A DNA stretch of 57,072 bases, taken from NCBI GenBank assembly GCA_027068415.1, contig JAMOTD010000002.1:1-57072 (forward strand), written 5' to 3'. The position numbers and the translations under genes are program-made. The notes beneath the pieces are model-generated. The model was given only the letters and a program-made list of their open reading frames with translations. It did not search any database and was not told the origin of the DNA. Below are positions 8,599-16,145 of the stretch, piece by piece (the first letter of the stretch is position 1; the number at the start of each line of letters is the position of its first letter). The DNA comes from Desulfurobacteriaceae bacterium. GTDB taxonomy: Bacteria > Aquificota > Aquificia > Desulfurobacteriales > Desulfurobacteriaceae.

Positions 8599-9892
8599 CA
8601 TCAACCACCTGACCAGGGTTGAAGGCCACGGTGCCGTTGACATAGTTATTGAAAACTCAAGGCTTTCCGAGATAAGGCTGAGGTTTACAGAAGGCCCCCG
8701 TTTCTTTGAGTTCATAACGAGAGAGAGGCTCTATACCGAAATTCCCAAGATAGTCTCCCGTATTTGCGGAATCTGCTACGTCTCCCACAGGCTCGCCTCC
8801 GTCTTTGCCGTTGAGGACGCCTTCGGCGTAAAGGTAAATAGGGGCATAGAGCTCTTAAGGAGCCTCTTAACCGTCGGGGAGTACCTTGAGAGCCACTCTC
8901 TCCACCTCTACTTCCTGGCCCTGCCCGACTACATGGGCTATCCCTCAACCCTCCTGATGGCAAAGGACTACCCCAACGTGGTCAAGCGGGGCTTTAAGCT
9001 GAAAGAGGCCGGAAACAGGATAATGAAGCTGATAGGGGGCAAGACCGTTCACGGTGAGAACATTTTGGTTGGCGGCTTTGCCTCAATTCCCTCTCAGGAG
9101 GAGCTCAAGAAGGTAAGGAGAGAGCTCCTTAAAGTAATCCCCGAGATTGAGGCAACCCTCTTTCTCTTTGACGGCCTTGACTACCCTGACTTTACCTCGC
9201 CCCATACCCTTGAGATGTGCCTTAATTCCCCCTCACCCTGCCTCTTTTCCTCGGAAGTTTGGCTCTCGGACGGAACGACCTTCACAAAGAAGGAGTACGA
9301 GCTCTTTGTAAGGGAGGATGTTTCCCCTTACAGCACCGCCAAGGTCTCAAGGGTTAAGGGTGAGCCCTTCCTTATCGGCCCCCTTGCAAGGGTCAACAGG
9401 CTCTTTAAAGAGGAAGAGCTCCACCCGAAAGTTTCCGAGGCCGTAAAGAGGCTGAAGAACACTTTCCCCTCAAAGAACAGCCACCTTGCAAACCTTGCAA
9501 GGGCGGTTGAGCTCCTTGACGCAGCTTACAGGGGTGTTGAGCTAATTGAGGAACTTCTGTCCCTCTACCCATTTGAGCCTTCGGTTGAGGTTAACCCCCG
9601 GGCTGGAACGGGCTTCGGCGTAAAGGAAGCCCCCAGGGGAACCCTATACCACAAGTACACCTTTGACTCCTCCGGTAGGTGTGTCGGGGCCAACATCATA
9701 ACCCCGACGGCTCAGCTTCAGTCGGTAATTGAGGAGGACCTGAAGGCCATAGTTGAGGAGAGCCTTGAGGCTGAAGGAGAGGAGATAAAGAAGCGGGCCG
9801 AAGTTCTCGTAAGGGCTTACGACCCCTGAATTGCCTGTGCAGTCCACCAGTTCGGTGGAGAGTTTGAGACAGTGAAAGTTATCAGGAGATAG
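8582..9892 (+). CDS. hydA: Selenocysteine-containing [NiFeSe] hydrogenase large subunit (group 3b, alpha)
   Basis: Catalytic subunit that splits or forms H2. A naive reading ends at TGA 9827-9829 after 415 residues and lacks the C-terminal metal ligands. Reading TGA as selenocysteine extends the frame to TAG at 9890-9892 (436 residues) and yields D-P-U-I-A-C-A-V-H: Sec416, Cys419, His422. With Cys62 and Cys65 of R-I-C-G-I-C-Y-V-S-H this completes the four-ligand site, Sec replacing one Cys. A SECIS-like hairpin follows the UGA. The true stop is 2 bp before the next GTG, whose ribosome-binding site lies in the last codons, as expected if ribosomes reach 9892. The tail after His422 (14 residues) would be cut off by a maturation protease. 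A plain nonsense mutation is the alternative and fits poorly. Confidence 0.92.
9830..9859 (+). promoter_or_regulatory. Bacterial SECIS element directing UGA recoding
   Basis: TCCACC at 9843-9848 pairs perfectly with GGTGGA at 9854-9859 around the 5-nt loop AGTTC. The apical loop starts 19 nt after the UGA (9827-9829) and has G as its second base. Bacterial SECIS hairpins, bound by SelB, normally have the apical loop about 16-37 nt from the UGA and a G in the first two loop bases, so both rules are met. An outer CTGT (9835-9838) can also pair with an ACAG downstream (9869-9872), extending the structure across an internal loop. Confidence 0.82.
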
Positions 9893-9894
9893 CC

Positions 9895-10365
9895 GTGGTT
9901 GAGGAGTGCAGGCTATTTAGTGACTTTTCGCCGATTGAGAAGGGAGCTCTCTCGGCAGTCTTAACCCCCGTCTTCTTTGATGAAGGAGAGCTCCTCTTTG
10001 ACGAGTTTCAGGAGGCCGACTCAATCTACTTCATTATGGAAGGAGTTATAGGCCTTTACAGGAGCGACAACTTCGGAAGGTGGACAAAAGTTGCCGCCGT
10101 TTACGGCGGAGCTCCCTTAGGGGAGTGTGCCTTCTTCCTCAAAAAGCCCCACTCTTTGAGGGCTGTGGCCGAAAAGCCCGTTAAGGCTTTAAAACTAACA
10201 AAAAATGGTGCAGAGAGGTTAAAGAGAGAGACTCCCGAGGTTTACGCGAAGCTGGTTGAAAAGCTCGTTGCCATTATGGCCGAGAGGCTAAAGTCGGAAG
10301 ACGCCAAATTCTCTCAGATATGTGGATTTTTCTCTGTTCCGGGAGGGAATAGATGGAGAAGGTAG
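9895..10365 (+). CDS. Cyclic-nucleotide-binding-fold protein without DNA-binding domain
   Basis: A 156-residue protein with one Crp/Fnr-type cNMP-binding beta-barrel (about residues 5-120: F-S-D-F-S near the start, I-Y-F-I-M-E-G-V-I-G-L-Y in the middle, then L-G-E-C-A-F-F-L). A helix follows, but no helix-turn-helix domain. The phosphate cassette is atypical: L-G-E-C-A-F-F replaces the usual G-E-x-x-L/A-x-x-x-x-R-S/T-A-x-A, although R-A-V-A does occur after it. It may bind another ligand or act through protein contact. GTG at 9895 has AGGAG at 9884-9888 inside the last codons of hydA. Its place between two hydrogenase gene sets suggests a regulatory or assembly role, which is inference. Confidence 0.78.
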   Translation: MVEECRLFSDFSPIEKGALSAVLTPVFFDEGELLFDEFQEADSIYFIMEGVIGLYRSDNFGRWTKVAAVYGGAPLGECAFFLKKPHSLRAVAEKPVKALKLTKNGAERLKRETPEVYAKLVEKLVAIMAERLKSEDAKFSQICGFFSVPGGNRWRR

Positions 10366-12212
10366 TCTGGGCTCTAATTCTGATTCCGTGGGCTCTTGCT
10401 CTTGCGGTCTTTATCTCTCCGTGGCACAGGCTCAGGCAGGCTATAACCTTCCTCTCTCTGCCTGTTCTCGTTTACCTGACCTACCTCCTTTCTGATGGCT
10501 CTTTACCCCTCTTAATTCACACTCCCCACTGGGTCTCTCAGCTTATAACCCTCTACGACTTCCTCCTTCTCTTCTACTTCCTCTATCAAGGCTTGAAGTT
10601 CAGGAGCTTCCTCGTCTCCGTCCTATCCCTCTTTCAGATTTTCCTCCTGGTCTGGGTTCTCTTAATCCTTCCCCACAGGGAAGGGGCGGAGCTCCTTGTT
10701 GATAGGCTCACCCTCTTTATGTACTGGATTGTTGCCACGGTGGGTACCCTCATTTCAATCTACGCCACGAAGTACATGGAACAGGAGAACTTAGAGAGGG
10801 AGAACCGCTTCGTCTCTGTACTCCTGTGGTTCCTTGGGGTAATGAACTTTGCCGTTTCTGTAAATAACCTTGAGTGGTTCTTTGCCCTCTTTGAGACCAC
10901 AACCCTGGCTTCTTACGTCCTAATCAGGTTCAGGTGGGATGAAATCTCAATTAAGAACGCCCTTAGAGCCCTATGGATGAACCAGGTAGGGGGAATTGCA
11001 ATTCTCCTTGCAATCCTTTTTGCCGTTAAGTACTACGGCGTTTACAGGTTTACCGAAATCCTCGCAATAAAGGGGCACCTCATTTCAATGGTACCCCTGG
11101 GCTTCTTAGCAATCTCCGCCCTCGTTAAGGGAGCTCAGATGCCCTTCCACAGGTGGCTCCTTGGGGCAATGGTAGCCCCTACGCCGGTTAGCGCAATTCT
11201 CCACTCTGCAACCATGGTTAAGATTGCCCCTTACCTCATTCTCAGGCTCTCGCCGGTTATTAAGGGAACCCTCCTTGCAAAGCTTCTGATTATCACAACC
11301 GGTTTTGTCTTCGTCTCGGCAGGCCTTCTTGCCTTAACTCAGGATAACTTTAAGAAAATCCTTGCCTACTCTACCATTTCCCTCTTAGGGCTTATGATGC
11401 TTACCGGGGCGATGGGGAGCTCCACCGCCGTTTTGGCCTCACTCCTCCTAATCCTCTTTCACGCAGTCGTTAAGGCCCTCCTCTTTATGGAGGCGGGAGT
11501 TATGGAGAAGCTCTTTAAGGCTAAGTACCTTGAGGATATAAGGAGGCTGGTTGAGAGAGCTCCCGTAACCGTTTTCTTCGTATCAATCGGATTTATGAGT
11601 ATGACAATCGTTCCCTACGGAATTTTTGTTGCCAAGTGGCTGACACTGGAGGAGGCCTCAAACTTCCTCTCCCACGGAGCTTACGTGGGCTCAATTATCT
11701 TCGTTGCAACAGGAGGAGTAATCCTTACCCTTCTCTACTTTAAGATTATCGGAGTTATGACGAGAAAGAGGGAAGAGTTTTTTAGGTTCAGGCTTGAGAA
11801 GCTCCCCTTCGTTTACCTCTTCTCAACCGTCCCTCTCGTCGTCTTTACGATTGTAGGCTCAATCTTCATCGCCCTCCTCTCAACTAAGCTCATCAACCCC
11901 GTAGTTTCGCAGGTTGTGGGCTCTCCGGCCCCGATTAAGGCGCTGGGTCTGACCCTCCAAACGGGGGTTTCAGAGCTCTACGGCTGGCAGATTGTGGGAG
12001 CCTTCACTCTCCTCCTGATTGTTCCCGTCTGTGCCTACTTTATCCACTTCTCTGGAACTGATAGGGTTTTTACCTACACCTGTGGCGAGAGGGTTGAGCT
12101 CAACCTCGGAACCTACGACTTCCTCTGCATCTCACAGGTTGAGCCCCTGGTTGAGACTGTTTCAGTTGCCCTCTTCGTACTCACTCTCGTTCTTGGAGGA
12201 GGTCTGGTATGA
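10353..12212 (+). CDS. Group 4 hydrogenase antiporter-like membrane subunit (EchA-like)
   Basis: Large membrane subunit related to NuoL/NuoM and Mrp antiporter subunits, 619 residues with about 14-16 hydrophobic segments. It is thought to move H+ or Na+ in step with electron transfer. Family-typical blocks: W-F-F-A-L-F-E-T-T-T-L-A-S-Y-V (the conserved membrane Glu region), K-G-A-Q-M-P-F-H-R-W-L (loop Lys), A-P-T-P-V-S-A-I-L-H-S-A-T-M-V-K and Q-D-N-F-K-K-I-L-A-Y-S-T. The C-terminus C-G-E-R-V-E is typical of EchA/HyfB-like members. ATG at 10353 overlaps the preceding gene by 13 bp, with GGGAGG upstream. Confidence 0.9.
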   Translation: MEKVVWALILIPWALALAVFISPWHRLRQAITFLSLPVLVYLTYLLSDGSLPLLIHTPHWVSQLITLYDFLLLFYFLYQGLKFRSFLVSVLSLFQIFLLVWVLLILPHREGAELLVDRLTLFMYWIVATVGTLISIYATKYMEQENLERENRFVSVLLWFLGVMNFAVSVNNLEWFFALFETTTLASYVLIRFRWDEISIKNALRALWMNQVGGIAILLAILFAVKYYGVYRFTEILAIKGHLISMVPLGFLAISALVKGAQMPFHRWLLGAMVAPTPVSAILHSATMVKIAPYLILRLSPVIKGTLLAKLLIITTGFVFVSAGLLALTQDNFKKILAYSTISLLGLMMLTGAMGSSTAVLASLLLILFHAVVKALLFMEAGVMEKLFKAKYLEDIRRLVERAPVTVFFVSIGFMSMTIVPYGIFVAKWLTLEEASNFLSHGAYVGSIIFVATGGVILTLLYFKIIGVMTRKREEFFRFRLEKLPFVYLFSTVPLVVFTIVGSIFIALLSTKLINPVVSQVVGSPAPIKALGLTLQTGVSELYGWQIVGAFTLLLIVPVCAYFIHFSGTDRVFTYTCGERVELNLGTYDFLCISQVEPLVETVSVALFVLTLVLGGGLV

Positions 12213-13045
12213 GTCTTGCTCTTTTAATTACCCTCCTTTCGCCGGTTATCGGAGGTTTCGTTTACGGAGTTGAGAGGATTTTAAGGGCGAGGATGCAGGG
12301 AAGGGTCGGGCCTCCCCTTCTTCAACCTTTCTACGACTTCTTCAAGCTCCTTGAAAAGAGGAGCATGGTAATCCACTCCTTTCACGCCTTTATGGGGCTT
12401 ATGTACCTGCTGGGAACGTGGTTCTCGCTTTACGTCCTTCTCTCGGGCGGCGACATTTTGATTGCAATCTTCTTCCACCTCCTCTCCCTTGCCTTCCTCG
12501 TTGTCGGCGGCTTCAGCGTCCGCTCTTCCTACTCTATTCTCGGCTCAATGAGGGAGCTCCTCCACATGGTCGCCTACGAGCCGGTTTTCGTTCTTGCCGC
12601 CGCGGGCCTTTACCTGATAACAGGAACTTTCCAGATTTCCCAAATTCTCCACTCGGATAAGCTCCCCCTTCTCTACTTGCCCTTAGTTTTCATCGCACTC
12701 CTTCTAACCCTGCCCTCAGTTTTAAAAAAATCTCCCTTTGACGTTGCTGAGGCCCACCAGGAGATTATCGGCGGCCCCGAGATTGAGTACTCGGGAAAGT
12801 TCTACGAGGCCATCTACACCGCCAAGTGGATTGAGTACGTTTACGCCTTCTTCTTCGTCTTCCTCTTTGCAGGAGGGAGCTGGTGGCTGGGAGCTCTGCT
12901 GGTTCTCCTTTCCTTCTTCCTCGTCAACCTGATTGATAACGCTACCGCAAGGGTCAACTTCAGACAGATGGTTGCCTTCCACTGGTGCGTTCTTATTCCC
13001 CTTGTGGTGATAAACCTCATGCTACTTGCCCTGTGGAGGAGTTAA
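12209..13045 (+). CDS. Group 4 hydrogenase membrane subunit (EchB-like, NuoH family)
   Basis: A NuoH/HyfC-type subunit of 278 residues with about eight membrane segments; it forms the channel next to the hydrophilic arm. The family signature R-I-L-R-A-R-M-Q-G-R-V-G-P-P-L-L-Q-P-F is at residues 23-41. S-P-F-D-V-A-E-A-H-Q-E-I-I-G-G-P-E-I-E-Y-S-G sits in the second half, where NuoH has its conserved acidic loop. The ATG overlaps the previous stop by 4 bp. Confidence 0.93.
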   Translation: MSLALLITLLSPVIGGFVYGVERILRARMQGRVGPPLLQPFYDFFKLLEKRSMVIHSFHAFMGLMYLLGTWFSLYVLLSGGDILIAIFFHLLSLAFLVVGGFSVRSSYSILGSMRELLHMVAYEPVFVLAAAGLYLITGTFQISQILHSDKLPLLYLPLVFIALLLTLPSVLKKSPFDVAEAHQEIIGGPEIEYSGKFYEAIYTAKWIEYVYAFFFVFLFAGGSWWLGALLVLLSFFLVNLIDNATARVNFRQMVAFHWCVLIPLVVINLMLLALWRS

Positions 13046-13047
13046 AG

Positions 13048-13572
13048 ATGGACTTTAAGAAATTCAGGAAGAAATCGCCGTGGCTTCTTCACTACAACAC
13101 TGGAAGCTGTAACGGTTGCGACATTGAAATCCTCGCCTGCCTTGCCCCCAAATACGACCTTGAAAGGTTTGGAATACTAAACAGGGGAAACCCGAAACAG
13201 TCTGACGTTTTGATAGTTACCGGCCCCGTTACTAAGAGAGCCAGGGAGAGGCTAATCCGCCTCTATTTTGAGATGCCCGAGCCCAAAGTTGTCGTTGCGG
13301 TGGGGGCCTGTGCCTGCACTGGAGGTGTCTTCAGACACATGTACAACGTTTTAAACGGGGTTGATAAAGTAATTCCCGTTGACGTTTACGTTCCCGGCTG
13401 TGCCGCAAGGCCGGAGGCCATAATTGACGGAGTTGCGAAGGCCCTTGAAATCCTTGAGAAGAAAAAGAAGGACTTTGTTCCTCCTAAAGTCTGTAAGAAC
13501 GTTGAAGTTAAAGAGCCCATTAACAGGAAATTCCTCCTTGAAAAGTGTCTGGGGGTAAAGAATGAAGGTTGA
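13048..13572 (+). CDS. Group 4 hydrogenase small subunit (EchC-like, NuoB family)
   Basis: Carries the [4Fe-4S] cluster next to the active site, 174 residues. Cysteine ligands: G-S-C-N-G-C-D-I-E near residue 20, G-A-C-A-C-T-G-G, and P-G-C-A-A-R-P-E. The frame is open from 12985, but ATG at 13048 has GGAGG a few bases before it and gives the usual length, so the longer form is rejected. The 3' end overlaps the next gene by 11 bp. Confidence 0.93.
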   Translation: MDFKKFRKKSPWLLHYNTGSCNGCDIEILACLAPKYDLERFGILNRGNPKQSDVLIVTGPVTKRARERLIRLYFEMPEPKVVVAVGACACTGGVFRHMYNVLNGVDKVIPVDVYVPGCAARPEAIIDGVAKALEILEKKKKDFVPPKVCKNVEVKEPINRKFLLEKCLGVKNEG

Positions 13573-13906
13573 GGAAATTAAGGTTCCCCTGAGAGATGTT
13601 AGGAGAACAGTAAAGGAGTTCTACAACGAGAACGAGTGGCACTTTATAACCGTTAACGCCGTTGACCTGGGCGGCAAGGTGGAGCTCAAATGGTTCTTCA
13701 CCCGCTACGGCGAGGATGAGTACTTCAGAGTGGTAGTTGCCCAGGCCTCCTACGATGAGGAAATCCCCACCCTGACCTACCTGATACCCTCTGCCTGGAT
13801 TTCTGAGTGGGAGCTTGCAGACCTCTTCGGCCTTAACGTTGAAGGGGCAAAGACAGGCCTCTTCCTTGAGCCCGACAGCCCCAGAGCACCCCTTAGGAGA
13901 GGTTAG
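13562..13906 (+). CDS. Group 4 hydrogenase subunit (EchD-like, NuoC family)
   Basis: A 114-residue NuoC-type (30 kDa subunit-like) protein, as short as EchD. The central beta sheet region F-I-T-V-N-A-V-D-L and the C-terminal P-S-A-W-I-S-E-W-E-L-A-D-L-F-G-L matches the NuoC signature (E-R-E-x-x-D-L-F-G), followed by the proline-rich end L-E-P-D-S-P-R-A-P-L-R-R-G. It supports the docking of the large subunit. In an overlapping chain with the small and large subunits. Confidence 0.88.
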   Translation: MKVEEIKVPLRDVRRTVKEFYNENEWHFITVNAVDLGGKVELKWFFTRYGEDEYFRVVVAQASYDEEIPTLTYLIPSAWISEWELADLFGLNVEGAKTGLFLEPDSPRAPLRRG

Positions 13907-13909
13907 GAG

Positions 13910-14995
13910 ATGGGAAAGAGGATAACAGTACCCTTTGGAAGCCAGCACGTTGCTCTTCCCGAGCCGATAAAGTTTGTCTTTCAAACTGAGAACGAGAAAA
14001 TTACCTCTGTTGAGGTTGACGTAGGTTACGTCCACAGGGGAATTGAGAAGGCCTGCCAGACGAAGTTCAAGTACACTCAGGTCGGCTACGTCGTTGCAAG
14101 GGTGTGCGGCCTTTGCTCAATCTCCCACACCCTCGGCTACGTTACGGCGGTTGAGAGGTTGATGGGAGTTGAGGTTCCCAAAAGGGCTCTCTATCTGAGG
14201 TTGATAGTCAGCGAGCTTGATAGGGTCCATTCCCACCTCCTTGCAATGGGGCACACTGCAGAGGTTGCCGGCTACGAGAACCTCTTTATGCAGACCTTCA
14301 GGTACAGGGAGACTGCTATGGAGCTCCTTGAGCTCCTTACGGGGAACAGGGTTCAGTACGACTACGCCACAATCGGCGGGGTTAACAGGGACTTGACTCC
14401 CGACGTTGCAAAGACTCTGAAGGAGAGGTTAAAGGAGCTCAAAGAAAGGTGCCTCTGGATTAAGGACGTCTTTGAGAACGACTTTACCCTGAAGCTCAGG
14501 TGGAAGGGGGTGGGAGTTGTTACCAAAGAGATGGCAAAAAGGTTTAACGTTGTAGGCCCCCCTGCAAGGGCGGCAGGCCTTGAGACCGACTGCCGTGCAG
14601 AGTTTAACTACCTTCCCTTTAAAGAGCTGGGCTTTAAACTCGTTGTTAGAAATGGCGGGGACATCTACGACAGGAACCTTGTAAGGGCTTACGAGGTTAT
14701 AAACTCTATTGAGATGGTTGAGAACGCCCTTGAGGGGCTCCCTGAAGGGGATGTGAAAGTTGCGGTTAAGGGCCTTCCCGACGGCGAGAGTTTCGTTAGG
14801 GTTGAAGCTCCGAGGGGTGAACTCTTTTACTACGTTAAGGGCTCAAAGAAGATGGTTCTTGACAGGGTCAGAATAAGGGTTCCGACCTTTGCAAACATTC
14901 CCGTTATGAAGGAGCTCTTTGTAGGAATGGACTACGCCGACGTTCCTGCAACGGTAATCAGCTTTGACCCGTGTCTCTCCTGTACTGCAAGGTAG
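13910..14995 (+). CDS. Group 4 hydrogenase large subunit (EchE-like, NuoD family)
   Basis: Catalytic [NiFe] subunit of the membrane-bound energy-converting hydrogenase, 361 residues. L1 motif R-V-C-G-L-C-S-I-S-H has Cys66, Cys69 and His73. The C-terminus is D-P-C-L-S-C-T-A-R with Cys355 and Cys358 and no further tail, the group 4 form ending at the conserved Arg. All four nickel ligands are ordinary cysteines, unlike the group 3b enzyme upstream. With no residues after the motif there is nothing for a maturation protease to remove. It probably couples ferredoxin and H2 to ion transport across the inner membrane. Confidence 0.95.
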   Translation: MGKRITVPFGSQHVALPEPIKFVFQTENEKITSVEVDVGYVHRGIEKACQTKFKYTQVGYVVARVCGLCSISHTLGYVTAVERLMGVEVPKRALYLRLIVSELDRVHSHLLAMGHTAEVAGYENLFMQTFRYRETAMELLELLTGNRVQYDYATIGGVNRDLTPDVAKTLKERLKELKERCLWIKDVFENDFTLKLRWKGVGVVTKEMAKRFNVVGPPARAAGLETDCRAEFNYLPFKELGFKLVVRNGGDIYDRNLVRAYEVINSIEMVENALEGLPEGDVKVAVKGLPDGESFVRVEAPRGELFYYVKGSKKMVLDRVRIRVPTFANIPVMKELFVGMDYADVPATVISFDPCLSCTAR

Positions 14996-15005
14996 GGGGT
15001 GAGAG

Positions 15006-15329
15006 GTGAGGTTTCTCCGTGGACTGCTCCTCTCCCTTATCCTCTGCGGCAGTGCCCTTGCCTGCAGTAGCGACTGCTCCCAGTGCCACACAGTTCCGAA
15101 AGATAGGGAGCACGCCGTTCTCTCTACCTGTGCCTCCTGCCACAGGGAGCACCCGGAAAAGGCCTTTGAGGGAAGGTGCGGTGCAGACTGTTTTGACTGC
15201 CACGACTATAAAAAGGTTATGGAAATCTCCCCCGCCCATAAAGTTTTAGTTAGGTGTGCCGAGTGTCATAAAGCCTTGAAGGAGAAGAGTATTCCCTTGC
15301 CACTTAAGGAGCTCTTGGGAGGTGAATAA
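15006..15329 (+). CDS. Small periplasmic tetraheme cytochrome c
   Basis: A 107-residue protein with an export signal (M-R-F-L-R then a hydrophobic stretch to A-L-A at residue 19) and four C-x-x-C-H heme c motifs at residues 24-28, 42-46, 62-66 and 84-88. Extra histidines at 36, 49 and 78 could be second axial ligands. The A-L-A site fits signal peptidase I better than a lipobox. The start is GTG at 15006, 10 bp after the EchE-like stop. A cytochrome c on the other side of the membrane is not part of classic Ech, which makes its place in this operon odd. I do not recognise a specific named family. Confidence 0.9.
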   Translation: MRFLRGLLLSLILCGSALACSSDCSQCHTVPKDREHAVLSTCASCHREHPEKAFEGRCGADCFDCHDYKKVMEISPAHKVLVRCAECHKALKEKSIPLPLKELLGGE

Positions 15330-15728
15330 ATGAAAGAAATGTTGATTCAGAGCATAAAGAACCTTTTCAGCAAGCCCGAGACCGTACTATATCCGGCAGA
15401 GCCGTCCCCTCCTCCGCCGGGCTACAGGGGGCTTATAGTTTACGAGGAGAGCCTCTGCATCTTCTGTACCAAGTGTGAGCTTGTCTGCCCTCCCGGCGCA
15501 ATAAGGTTTACTTACACCGACGACGGAAAAAAGAAGTTCCACTACAACCCTTACCTCTGTATTTACTGCGGGGAGTGTGTAAGGGCCTGTCCCAAGCCCG
15601 GCTGTTTAACTCAGGTTGAGGAGACAGCTCCTCCCGAGACCTCTCCTCCCGACTGGGACTCCCTTGAGAGGGAGGCGGAGGAGAGTAAGAAGCGCTTCCT
15701 CGCAAGCAGGAAGAAGAAAAAGGGTTAA
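15330..15728 (+). CDS. Group 4 hydrogenase ferredoxin-like subunit (EchF-like, NuoI family)
   Basis: A 132-residue protein with two [4Fe-4S] motifs, C-I-F-C-T-K-C-E-L-V-C-P and C-I-Y-C-G-E-C-V-R-A-C-P, as in EchF/HyfH/NuoI. It links the soluble electron carrier (ferredoxin) to the small subunit. The C-terminus is a proline- and charge-rich tail ending in lysines. The ATG follows the cytochrome stop with no gap, and GGAGG lies upstream. It completes the six-subunit Ech set and closes the operon; the next gene is convergent and overlaps by 4 bp. Confidence 0.93.
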   Translation: MKEMLIQSIKNLFSKPETVLYPAEPSPPPPGYRGLIVYEESLCIFCTKCELVCPPGAIRFTYTDDGKKKFHYNPYLCIYCGECVRACPKPGCLTQVEETAPPETSPPDWDSLEREAEESKKRFLASRKKKKG

Positions 15729-16000
15729 GCCTTTGAGGCGTAGAGCTGGATAAGGGAAAGGAGGAGTTCTTTATTCTTTATGTTCTCAACGGTAAGCCTT
15801 TTAATGTCGTCCCATATTGAGAGTACCGCTTCCCTATCAAGGTGGAGGAGATTCTCTATCAGTTTTTTCTTTTCCTCCTGGAGCTCCTTTATCCTCCTCA
15901 AGTCTTCCTTTGTAATTTTTCCGGTCTCAAGGAGGCTCTTAAGGAGTGTGTTTTCCCTATGCAGGAGCTCTGACAGGGCTCTTGCTGTATTCTTCGGCAC
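15725..16000 (-). CDS. Hypothetical coiled-coil protein
   Basis: A 91-residue, nearly all-helical protein, rich in Leu, Glu and Lys with heptad-like spacing. No cysteines, membrane segment or known motif is seen. The start is GTG at 16000 with GGAG 5 bp upstream. Length and pattern are loosely like FlgN-type chaperones, but no flagellar gene is near and this is only a guess. Its own start signal and steady codon use argue that it is a real gene. Confidence 0.6.
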   Translation of the reverse strand: MPKNTARALSELLHRENTLLKSLLETGKITKEDLRRIKELQEEKKKLIENLLHLDREAVLSIWDDIKRLTVENIKNKELLLSLIQLYASKA

Positions 16001-16086
16001 GGCGGCTCCGGTAATCTGGTTTCTTAATTTAATTTAAACTTCATCTCCTTCTTTTGTACCATGACCGATGTCAAAGGGGGATGGGC

Positions 16087-16105
16087 GTTAAAATCGTGTT
16101 AAAAT
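16087..16105 (+). promoter_or_regulatory. Tandem GTTAAAAT boxes upstream of mdh
   Basis: GTTAAAAT occurs at 16087-16094 and again at 16098-16105, exactly 11 bp apart (one helical turn). The second gives TAAAAT as a possible -10 element about 40 bp before the mdh start. No convincing -35 is seen. A similar TAAAATAG lies upstream of glnB and, on the minus strand, ileS. Confidence 0.4.
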
Positions 16106-16145
16106 AGTTAGGCCTCTTGAACAACTTAGGATTTTGGAGGGAAAG

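Noticed and set aside
8582-9829. Annotating the hydrogenase large subunit as a normal gene ending at TGA, or as a pseudogene
   Set aside because: The frame beyond the TGA gives the exact metal-binding motif, a SECIS-type hairpin and correct spacing to the next gene, and all the partner subunits are intact.
12985-13047. Longer start for the NuoB-like hydrogenase subunit
   Set aside because: The extra 21 residues overlap the NuoH-like gene and resemble nothing in the family, while ATG 13048 has a good ribosome-binding site.
15006-15065. Lipoprotein signal in the tetraheme cytochrome
   Set aside because: The residues before the cysteine are A-L-A, which fits signal peptidase I, not the L-A/S-G/A-C lipobox.
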